This document shows, one piece after another, positions 8,912 to 15,644 of a DNA stretch of 64,000 nt. The notes under the pieces were generated by a model. The model ran no database searches and was not told the DNA's origin. It saw only the letters and a program-made list of their open reading frames with translations. Position numbers and translations under genes: made by a program. Position 1 is the stretch's first letter, and every line of letters starts with the position of its first letter. This DNA is from Avedoeria sp964651245 (lineage in GTDB: Bacteria; Chloroflexota; Anaerolineae; Epilineales; Epilineaceae), in NCBI GenBank assembly GCA_964651245.1, contig CAZYVI010000016.1:1-64000 (forward strand), given 5' to 3'.

Positions 8912-8983
8912 TAGCGGGGGCAGGACTCGAACCTGCGACCTTCGGGTTATGAGCCCGACGAGCTGCCACTGCTCCACCCCGCA
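8912..8983 (-). tRNA. initiator tRNA-fMet(CAT)
   Basis: Anticodon stem TCGGG/CCCGA contains the three consecutive G-C pairs of initiators next to loop CTCATAA. Position 1 (T) does not pair with position 72 (T), and the D stem has A11-T24. These three features together mark an initiator. It is the first gene behind an internal promoter at 8996-9023. Confidence 0.93.
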
Positions 8984-8995
8984 TCGAAGCACCCG

Positions 8996-9023
8996 ATTGT
9001 ACCACCCGCCGGCCTGGCGTCAA
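8996..9023 (-). promoter_or_regulatory. internal promoter of the tRNA array
   Basis: On the minus strand TTGACG (9023-9018), a 16-bp spacer and TACAAT (9001-8996) lie in the 64-bp gap between elongator tRNA-Met and initiator tRNA-fMet. The expected start is a few bases before tRNA-fMet, so this would drive the array from fMet onward. Confidence 0.75.
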
Positions 9024-9047
9024 TTTCTGCGTGACCGACGAGGTGTG

Positions 9048-9121
9048 TGGCGGCGGCTGGACTCGAACCAGCGACCTAGCGATTATGAGCCGCTCGCTCT
9101 AACCAACTGAGCTACGCCGCC
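9048..9121 (-). tRNA. tRNA-Met(CAT), elongator
   Basis: Acceptor GGCGGCG/CGCCGCC is fully paired at 1-72, which argues against an initiator. Anticodon stem AGCGG/TCGCT-type around loop CTCATAA, discriminator A. Called elongator Met rather than lysidine-type Ile by contrast with the CAT tRNA at 15314; the two roles could be swapped. Confidence 0.8.
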
Positions 9122-9133
9122 TCGTCACCCAAG

Positions 9134-9205
9134 TACCCCCGGCAGGACTCGAACCTGCGCACCTGGCTCCGGAGGCCAGTGCTCTATCCTCTGAGCTACG
9201 GGGGC
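9134..9205 (-). tRNA. tRNA-Arg(CCG)
   Basis: Acceptor GCCCCCG/CGGGGGT, anticodon stem CTGGC/GCCAG around loop CTCCGGA, T loop TTCGAGT, discriminator A. Its 3' end follows rnpB in the transcript direction. Confidence 0.95.
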
Positions 9206-9213
9206 GCACCGAC

Positions 9214-9625
9214 CGTGGCAACCAGAGGCCATACCCCCGATTCTGTCGTGACCGTCATCTATCTCAGGCCCGCGGACGGGCCTGGCGCCACCTGGCTTGG
9301 TGCGTGTTGCGCACCCTCGCCGGTGCCGCTGCGACGGGACCGTGCGTCGCCCGCCCGAAGGCAGGGCGCTGGGCTCGGCCCACCCGCCTTGCTGCCGTGG
9401 TCGCCTCGCCTGCGCGCGGACGTCGCCGCCCGCGCCCTCGCCTTCCCGGCGAGCTTTCACCCTTGCCCGGCATGCCGGACAGGTCTTCTCTCTGTTGCGG
9501 CTGTTGTCACGCGGCCTCGCGGCCGCGCGCCCTCACTTGCGGTTTCGTGAGGACCACATGTACGTGGCAGTCGGGAAGTTCCTCTAGCGCTTGCGCGCCA
9601 GCGACGGTGTGCCATGGTTGCCTGG
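9214..9625 (-). ncRNA. rnpB: RNase P RNA, bacterial A type
   Basis: This is the catalytic RNA of RNase P, which trims tRNA 5' leaders. The minus strand opens with P1 strand GGCAACCA (9622-9615), closed by TGGTTGCC (9224-9217), an 8-bp match. Near the 5' end is GAGGAACTTCCCGACTGCC (conserved region I). Other landmarks, read on the plus strand, are TTTCACCCTTGCC, TCTCTCTGTTGC and GATTCTGTCGTGACCGTCATC, the last holding the conserved P4/region V sequences. The length of about 410 nt is normal for A-type RNA. It lies between tRNA-Leu(GAG) and tRNA-Arg(CCG) on the same strand with no promoter visible in front of it, so it is probably made as part of the tRNA transcript. Confidence 0.9.
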
Positions 9626-9635
9626 AAAGGTGCTG

Positions 9636-9720
<85 letters not shown>

Positions 9721-9734
9721 GAACGGTCGATCGA

Positions 9735-9818
9735 TGCCGAGGGCGAGACTCGAACTCGCACGAGCTTACGCTCACAGCGTTCTGAGCACTGCGCGTCTGC
9801 CAATTCCGCCACCTCGGC
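9735..9818 (-). tRNA. tRNA-Leu(CAG)
   Basis: Class II tRNA. Acceptor GCCGAGG/CCTCGGC, anticodon stem CAGTG/CGCTG around loop CTCAGAA, long variable arm, discriminator A. Confidence 0.94.
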
Positions 9819-9903
9819 CGGTGGTCTGTCGTTCCGCTACATCGTCCAGCAGGGGTGCCGAAGCGTGACACCGCCCGTCCGAATCGCACGCCCGACCCAC
9901 CAG

Positions 9904-9977
9904 TATCCCCGGGAGGACTCGAACCTCCGGCCTTCTGGACCGCAACCAGACGCTCTAATCCACTGAGCTACGGGGAC
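9904..9977 (-). tRNA. tRNA-Arg(GCG)
   Basis: Acceptor GTCCCCG/CGGGGAT, anticodon stem TCTGG/CCAGA around loop TTGCGGT, T loop TTCGAGT, discriminator A. The anticodon is GCG, whereas nearly all bacteria use ACG (read as inosine) for this box. First gene of the leftward array, directly behind a strong promoter. Confidence 0.9.
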
Positions 9978-10015
9978 CCACTCCAGCGCGCCGCCGGGGC
10001 GCGACAGGAACGTCG

Positions 10016-10044
10016 AGGATAGCGCGTCCGCCGCGCGGCGTCAA
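10016..10044 (-). promoter_or_regulatory. main promoter of the leftward tRNA/rnpB array
   Basis: On the minus strand TTGACG (10044-10039), exactly 17 bp, then TATCCT (10021-10016). The -10 box ends about 39 bp before the first tRNA-Arg(GCG). It is divergent from the dsbA-like gene promoter 50 bp away. Confidence 0.8.
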
Positions 10045-10091
10045 GGGGGCGCATGGTGCCCGACCCAGGGCGCCGGCGGGCGGCGATGGCA

Positions 10092-10120
10092 TTGACCGAC
10101 GGGAAGCCCATCCCTACAAT
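10092..10120 (+). promoter_or_regulatory. promoter of the DsbA-like gene
   Basis: TTGACC (10092-10097), a 17-bp spacer and TACAAT (10115-10120) match the sigma70 consensus well. This predicts a leader of about 90 nt before the GTG at 10217. Confidence 0.8.
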
Positions 10121-10216
10121 CGCGCCGCTGCCGGTCGCCGCAGCGCCGGTGGACGACATTCGAAGGGCGCCGCGCGCGCGCAGCGGCGGCGGCGTGCCCC
10201 CTAGGGAGCAACGAAC

Positions 10217-10927
10217 GTGGCGAAGCCGACGCGGAGCGGGGTGTCCTTGCCGCTGATCGGGATCATCCTCATCATCGGGGTCTTCTTTTTCGGCGGCCTG
10301 GTCTACCTGCTGAGCCCCAAGGATCTGCGCCCGCCGCTGATCCAGACGTTCGCCGAGGGGACCACCCTCAACCACGGCACGACCGAAGACGGCCATCCCT
10401 TCCTGGGGAACGAAGACGCGCCCGTGACCGTCTACGAGTTCGCCGACTTCCAGTGCCCGCACTGCAAGCAGCACCACGACGTGTTCGCGCGCGAGGTGGT
10501 CAAGACCTTCATCGAGCCCGGCAAGGCCAAGCTGGTCTGGATCACGTTCCCGTTCATGGGCGACGGCTCCGCCGACGATGAGTCGGTCCTGGCGTCCATG
10601 GCGGGCTACTGCGCCCTCGACCAGGGCAAGTTCTGGGAGTACCACGACTGGCTCTTCGAGAACCAGGGCGCGGCCAGCAACCAGGGCCAGTTCAACCGCG
10701 AGCGCATCCGACTCATCGCCGAGCGCATGGGCCTGGACCTCGCCGCGTGGGACCGCTGCATCGACGATCCGGCGACCCGGGCCAAGACCGACGCTGACAA
10801 GGCGTTCGCCCGCGAGAAGGGCATCGAGAGCACGCCGTCGTTCCTCGTCGGCGACACCGTGATCGACGGCACCGGCCAGCAGAAGATGGCCGACCTCGCG
10901 GCGGCGATCGACACGCCCTCCCAGTAG
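10217..10927 (+). CDS. DsbA-family membrane-anchored thiol oxidoreductase
   Basis: The 236-residue protein has a short positive N-terminus, one membrane anchor (about 11-32) and a thioredoxin fold with inserted helical domain. The redox motif is CPHC in EFADFQCPHCKQHH (about residue 80), and the cis-Pro loop is STPSF near the C-terminus. This is the BdbD/DsbA-like type that makes disulfides in exported proteins. The GTG start is preceded by AGGGAG at an 8-base gap. It stands just upstream of the DUF309 fusion gene and could be read with it. The nearby secreted VWA proteins carry conserved Cys pairs and are plausible clients (inference). Confidence 0.92.
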   Translation: MAKPTRSGVSLPLIGIILIIGVFFFGGLVYLLSPKDLRPPLIQTFAEGTTLNHGTTEDGHPFLGNEDAPVTVYEFADFQCPHCKQHHDVFAREVVKTFIEPGKAKLVWITFPFMGDGSADDESVLASMAGYCALDQGKFWEYHDWLFENQGAASNQGQFNRERIRLIAERMGLDLAAWDRCIDDPATRAKTDADKAFAREKGIESTPSFLVGDTVIDGTGQQKMADLAAAIDTPSQ

Positions 10928-10970
10928 TGCCACCGCTCCGGCACGCGGACCGGCCGCGGCCGGCCAGAAG

Positions 10971-12425
10971 GTGCAGGAGATGATGTCCGCCGAGCCCGCC
11001 GAGGCGGCGCGCCGCGCGGCGCGGCGCGCTGCGGTGGCGCGCGGACGGGTCTTGTTCAACCGCGGCGAGTTCTGGGACAGCCACGAGGCGTGGGAGGGCG
11101 CTTGGCGCATCACGGACGGCCCCGAGCGTGACGGGCTCCAGGGGCTCGTGCAGGCGGCGGCGGCGTTCCACAAGTTCGTGGTGCAGGACCATGCGGCGGG
11201 CGCGTGCCGCCTCATCGACCGCGCCGCGGCCGCCCTCGCGCCGATCGCGCCCTGCGGCCTCGGTCTCGATCTCCGCGCTCTCCTCGGCGAGCTCGCCGCG
11301 TGGCGCGCCCGGCTGGCCGAGCCGCCGACCGACGCCACCATCGTCGCCCTTCCACACCTCGACTGGGCGCCGGCGGCCCGTGCCGGCGGCGTGGCGCCGA
11401 TGGTCATCGAGTCGGTCGACCTGCGGCTGGTCGAGGTCGCCGGACGGCGATCGCTGGTGGCGGCGGTGTCTGGCGACGGCGTCACAGGCTGGGGCGAGGT
11501 CGTGGTGCCGTGGGACGACCATGGCGCCTGGAGCGCCGCCCGCACGACGCTGGCGCCCGCTCTCTTGACCGAGGCCGTGGCGTCGCCGGCCGAACTGCCG
11601 GTGCGCTGGCGCGGCCTGGCCGCAGAGCGGCGCGCCGCCGCCGCGCTCGAGATGGCCGCGTGGGACGCCGCCGCCCGCCGCGCCGGCCTGCCGTTCCATA
11701 CCGTGCTCGGGATCGTGACGCGCCCCGTCGCCGTCGCCCAACGCCTCCACGGCGTGAGCGCGGCGGCGCTGGCCGAAGGCATCGATCGGGCGCGGCGCGC
11801 GAACGTCGGTGCGGTCCACGTCCCGGCCCGTCCGAACGCCGACCGCCGTCTCCTGCCGGGGCTGGCGGCGGAGCTGTCGGGGCTGTGGTACGCCTTCGAT
11901 CTGGACGCCGCGTATCGCATGGCGGACGTAGCCGCGCTGCGGGTGCTGGCCGACCTTCGTCCCGCCTTCCTGCACCGCGTGTTCGCCGCGGACGCCCTCG
12001 CCGACGTCCGCCACATGGGCCGCTGGCTCGACGTGCCGCTGTCCATCGGCGAGATCGGCGGGGCCGATGCGCTGGCCAACGCCCATGCGCTGGGGGCGGC
12101 AGCCGTCGTCCAGGTGGACGTCGGCTGGGTGGGACCGTACGAGGCCCGCCGGATGCTCGAGCTGGCGTCCGCGCTCGGCGTCGCCGCCTGGGTCGGCAGC
12201 CCGTCGCTCACGCCGATCGGCGCGCGCGCGTCGCTGGCGGTGGCCGCGTCGGCCGGCGCCGGCCTGCCGTGTGCGCCCGGCGACGGTTGGACGGCCTGGG
12301 AGTGCGTCGATGCGCTGGCATCCGACGGCACCTGGACGCCACCGCCCGGCGACGGCCTGGCGCTCGACCCGCCGACCGACTGGCTGGCGGCGCACGAGGT
12401 GATCCACGAGCGGCTGCAGGCCTAG
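10971..12425 (+). CDS. DUF309 domain fused to a degenerate enolase-superfamily domain
   Basis: The 484-residue product begins with a DUF309 domain (about 20-100) marked by FNRGEFWDSHEAWEGAW and GLQGLVQAAAAFHK. From about 140 it resembles the MenC/muconate-lactonizing branch of the enolase superfamily (IESVDLRLVEV, GWGEVVVP, ALEMAAWDAAAR). The usual catalytic residues are not where expected: the KxK strand reads VHVPARP, the region of the second metal ligand reads HRVFAAD, the third LSIGEIG, and the last Lys strand reads VVQVDVGWVG. I infer a pseudoenzyme or an altered activity, so o-succinylbenzoate synthase should not be assigned. Starts are ambiguous: the GTG at 10971 or ATGs at 10980/10983, with AGGAG at 10975. 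Confidence 0.75.
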   Translation: MQEMMSAEPAEAARRAARRAAVARGRVLFNRGEFWDSHEAWEGAWRITDGPERDGLQGLVQAAAAFHKFVVQDHAAGACRLIDRAAAALAPIAPCGLGLDLRALLGELAAWRARLAEPPTDATIVALPHLDWAPAARAGGVAPMVIESVDLRLVEVAGRRSLVAAVSGDGVTGWGEVVVPWDDHGAWSAARTTLAPALLTEAVASPAELPVRWRGLAAERRAAAALEMAAWDAAARRAGLPFHTVLGIVTRPVAVAQRLHGVSAAALAEGIDRARRANVGAVHVPARPNADRRLLPGLAAELSGLWYAFDLDAAYRMADVAALRVLADLRPAFLHRVFAADALADVRHMGRWLDVPLSIGEIGGADALANAHALGAAAVVQVDVGWVGPYEARRMLELASALGVAAWVGSPSLTPIGARASLAVAASAGAGLPCAPGDGWTAWECVDALASDGTWTPPPGDGLALDPPTDWLAAHEVIHERLQA

Positions 12426-12525
12426 GCGCGGGACGCGCCGCCCCGCAACCCAGCCGGCGACCGCGGCCGTCCGGCCGACGACGTCGCGCTGGGCGGCAAC
12501 GTGGCGCCGGGCGGCGACGATCGGC

Positions 12526-15354
12526 GTGGCGGGCAGCCTCGCCGGCGTGGCCGTGGCGGGCGCGATCCATCGACCGCCGGCCACGGCCGCCGCGTCGTCG
12601 GCGTCTCCCATCGTCGGTGCTGGACGATCCCCGCACGGCAACGCCGGACCGGCTTCGTCCCCGGCCGAGACGTCCGCGCCCATCGCCGCCGTCTGGGGCG
12701 TCACGGCGCCCGACGAGGATCCCGCGCGCGTCGCGGACGCGGCACGGGCGGGCGTCCGCCTCGTCCGATTCCGCGTCGACTGGGCCACGATCGAGCCGGC
12801 GCCGGGGGCGTTCGAGGTGGCCGGCTGGGACGCGCTGGCCTCGGCAGCCCGCGCCGCCGGCGTCGGCCTCGTGGCGGTCGTCGACTCCGCGCCGGCGTGG
12901 GCGCGCCGCGACCCGCCGTGGCCGGCCGCGTGGTGGGTGTGCGACGAGCCGGCCGCCCTGGCGTCGCCGCCGTCGGCGCCGCCGACCGACGCGGCCGACC
13001 TGGCCCGCTTCGCGGCGCGCTTCGCCGAGCGCTACCGCGACGTGCTCGTCGCGCTCGAGGTCTGGCGCGAGCCCAACGTGCTGCCCCGTTGGCGGCGGAC
13101 CGGCCCTGACCCCGAAGACTACGCCACGCTGCTGTGGGCGGTCACGGCTGCGGTCCGCCCCGCCGCGCCGGGCGTGCGCGTCGTCTCGGCGCCGCTGGCG
13201 CCGACCACGGACGTCGGCGTCTGCTACCTCTCTGACGTGGTGTACCTCGACCGCCTCGCGCGCACCGGCGCCCTGGCGGCGGTGGACGCGGTCGGCGTGG
13301 TGGCGGCCGGCTTCGGGCAGCCGCCGGACGCACCGGCGGGCGACCGCGAGGTCCTTAACGCGGCGCGGGTCGAGCTGCTGCGGCGCGTCGTCGCGCGCTT
13401 CGACGTCGACCGACCGCTGTGGGTCGTCGCCGACCCCGGCCCGACGTCCGACGGCGCCGCGCGCGACGACCTCGGGTGGTGGCGGGCGCTGCGACGGCGG
13501 TCCGATGCCGGGTGGCCGTTCGCGGCAGCCGTGTTCGCCGGCGTCGCGTCCGCACCGCCCGCGGCTGGCGGAGCCTGGGCCGACCGGCTGGCCGCGGCCG
13601 CCGGCGGGCCGCCGCCGGCGACGCTGCCGGCGGCCCGCCCGCCGGCCGAGGCGTCGATGCGGCCGCCGCGCGCGGGCTCGGCGCGGATCGTGCGGCCGTG
13701 GCCGACCGGGCCGGCCAGGCACTGGGCGCTGGGCGTCGCCCTGGTTTTGGCGGCGGGAGCCGCCGCCCTCGGCGCGCGCGCCGCTGCCGGGTGGCTCGGC
13801 CGCGTGGCCGCGACGCGCCCGCGCGGGCGCGCGAGGGTCCAGGGTTGGCTCGCCCAGCCCGACCGGCTCTGGCCGGGCGCCCTCGCCCTCGTCACGCTGG
13901 CCGTGGTCGACACCGTGTGGCCGTGGCCGGCGAACGCCCCGCTCGTGCCCCTGATGGTCGCCGTCGCCGCGCGCTGGCCACGATCGGCGCTGGCGACGAT
14001 CGCCGGCGCGGCGCCGTTCGCGTTCGCCAGCTACCGCTTCGGCGTCGCGCCGCGGCTCGGCCCGCTGGCGGTCAACCCGGTCGAGCTGGCGATCGCCGTG
14101 GCGCTGGGAGGTCACGCGGTACGAGCGTGGCTCGCCCGCGCGGTCGACGTCGGGCTCGACGGCGCGCCGCGCCGCGCGCGCCGGCCCATCGACGCCCTGG
14201 ACGCGGGCGTCGTCGCCGTCGTGAGCTGGGCCGCGCTCAGCCCGCTGTGGGCCGAGGAGCCGGTACTGGCCGTGCGCGAATGGCGCACCGTGGTGCTGGG
14301 ACCGGCGCTGTACTACGGCCTGCTGCGGTCGTGGCCGGACCGTCGGTCCGCGGCGGGCGCGGCCTGGGTGGGGCTGGTGGCCGGGGCGGTGGTGGCCGCG
14401 GCGTGGGGCCTGGCCGGCGCCGCGGCGCACGCCCTGGGCTGGTCGGCGGCCGCTGTGCAGGCCGAGGGCGTGCTGCGGGCGAGCGGCCCGTACAACTCGC
14501 CCAACAACCTGGCGCTGATCGCCGGCCGCGCGGCGATCGGCCTGGCGTCGGCCGGGTTGTGGCGGGCGACCGACCGCCGCGGCGGCGGCGCGCCGGCGCC
14601 ACTGCGGCCGGCCGCCGAGCGGTCGGCGGGCTGGCGGTGGGCGCGGCTCGCCGCGTGGCTGGCCGGGACCGTCGTGTCGTTGGGCCTGATCGCCACGTTC
14701 AGCCGGGGCACGATCCTGGTCGGCCTGCCGGTGTCACTGGTCTGGCTCGTCTGGCTGGCCGGCCGCGGCCGACTGCGGCGGCGCGTGCTGGCGGCGGCGG
14801 CGGCCGTCGTCGCCGCCGTCGCCTTGGCGCTGCTCCCCTTCGCGCGCACCGAGCGCGTAACGGAGTCGTTCGCGCTTCGGCCCGGGACAACGCTGTACTA
14901 CCGGGTTCGGCTGTGGCAGTCCGCCTGGCGCATGGGGCTCGACCACCCGGTGCTGGGCGTCGGGCTCGACAACTTCATGGGCCTCTACCGCGATCGCTAC
15001 GTCCAGCGCGACGTTGCCCAGGAGCGCTTCCTAAGCCACCCCCACAACGCGCCGCTGGACTGGTGGACGCGACTGGGCCTGCCGGGCCTCGCCCTGTTCG
15101 CGGCCTGGCTGGTGGCGTTCGCGCGCCGCGCGGCGCGGGGCGCGCGGACGATGGACGCCGGCGGCGGGACGCTGTGGGCGGCCGGCGTGGGCGCGCTCGT
15201 CTACGGCCTGGCCCACGGCGTGCTCGACAACCACTTCTTCCTGGTCGACCTGGCGCTCTACACCTGGACGGCGCAGGCCATGGTGCTGGCGTCGCTCGAC
15301 GCGGCGCCCGATGTGGGCCCACCAGGATTCGAACCTGGGACCAACCGGTTATGA
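12526..15354 (+). CDS. Glycoside-hydrolase-like domain fused to an O-antigen ligase/polymerase membrane domain
   Basis: This is a 942-residue two-part protein. The first 380 residues follow a clan-A glycosidase barrel: VRLVRFRVDWATIEP, a WREPN motif where active enzymes have NEP(N), and PLWVVADPG where the nucleophile Glu is expected. Both catalytic positions look altered, so this half may bind rather than cut sugar. The second half (about 400-930) has 10-12 membrane segments and a Wzy/WaaL signature region (ATFSRGTILVG, HPVLGVGLDNF, HPHNAPLDWW), typical of proteins that polymerise or transfer lipid-linked glycans outside the membrane. The GTG start has no clear ribosome-binding site. The last 13 codons run into the antisense strand of the tRNA-Ile gene. 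Confidence 0.8.
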   Translation: MAGSLAGVAVAGAIHRPPATAAASSASPIVGAGRSPHGNAGPASSPAETSAPIAAVWGVTAPDEDPARVADAARAGVRLVRFRVDWATIEPAPGAFEVAGWDALASAARAAGVGLVAVVDSAPAWARRDPPWPAAWWVCDEPAALASPPSAPPTDAADLARFAARFAERYRDVLVALEVWREPNVLPRWRRTGPDPEDYATLLWAVTAAVRPAAPGVRVVSAPLAPTTDVGVCYLSDVVYLDRLARTGALAAVDAVGVVAAGFGQPPDAPAGDREVLNAARVELLRRVVARFDVDRPLWVVADPGPTSDGAARDDLGWWRALRRRSDAGWPFAAAVFAGVASAPPAAGGAWADRLAAAAGGPPPATLPAARPPAEASMRPPRAGSARIVRPWPTGPARHWALGVALVLAAGAAALGARAAAGWLGRVAATRPRGRARVQGWLAQPDRLWPGALALVTLAVVDTVWPWPANAPLVPLMVAVAARWPRSALATIAGAAPFAFASYRFGVAPRLGPLAVNPVELAIAVALGGHAVRAWLARAVDVGLDGAPRRARRPIDALDAGVVAVVSWAALSPLWAEEPVLAVREWRTVVLGPALYYGLLRSWPDRRSAAGAAWVGLVAGAVVAAAWGLAGAAAHALGWSAAAVQAEGVLRASGPYNSPNNLALIAGRAAIGLASAGLWRATDRRGGGAPAPLRPAAERSAGWRWARLAAWLAGTVVSLGLIATFSRGTILVGLPVSLVWLVWLAGRGRLRRRVLAAAAAVVAAVALALLPFARTERVTESFALRPGTTLYYRVRLWQSAWRMGLDHPVLGVGLDNFMGLYRDRYVQRDVAQERFLSHPHNAPLDWWTRLGLPGLALFAAWLVAFARRAARGARTMDAGGGTLWAAGVGALVYGLAHGVLDNHFFLVDLALYTWTAQAMVLASLDAAPDVGPPGFEPGTNRL

Positions 15355-15386
15355 GCCGGCTGCTCTCACCGCTGAGCTATAGGCCC
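15314..15386 (-). tRNA. tRNA with anticodon CAT, probably lysidine-type tRNA-Ile2
   Basis: Acceptor GGGCCTA/TGGGCCC, anticodon stem GCCGG/CCGGT around loop CTCATAA, T loop TTCGAAT, discriminator A. With an initiator and an elongator Met tRNA already at 8912 and 9048, this third CAT tRNA is most likely the TilS substrate that reads ATA. It overlaps antisense the last 41 bases of the upstream coding region. Confidence 0.8.
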
Positions 15387-15411
15387 GCGCCGCGCCGGCG
15401 GTGGGTGCGAT

Positions 15412-15483
<72 letters not shown>

Positions 15484-15511
15484 CGAACCCGGTCGGCACG
15501 CACCCACTCCA

Positions 15512-15587
<76 letters not shown>

Positions 15588-15598
15588 ACGGCGGACCG

Positions 15599-15604
15599 AT
15601 TATA
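15599..15604 (-). promoter_or_regulatory. -10 box of the three-tRNA cluster
   Basis: A perfect TATAAT on the minus strand ends 12 bp before tRNA-Pro(TGG). The hexamer 17 bp upstream is only TGGCCG, so the -35 match is poor. Confidence 0.6.
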
Positions 15605-15644
15605 GGGCGGCCGCCGGTCGCCGGCCAGCCCCTGTCGCCGGCCC

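Noticed and set aside
9214..9625. tmRNA or 6S RNA as identity for the structured RNA
   Set aside because: There is no tRNA-like end or tag reading frame; the conserved P4 and region I sequences fit RNase P RNA.
9968..12331. Long minus-strand open frame opposite the dsbA-like and DUF309 genes
   Set aside because: It is Ser/Arg/Ala-rich with no domain, and is the GC-rich shadow of well-supported plus-strand genes.
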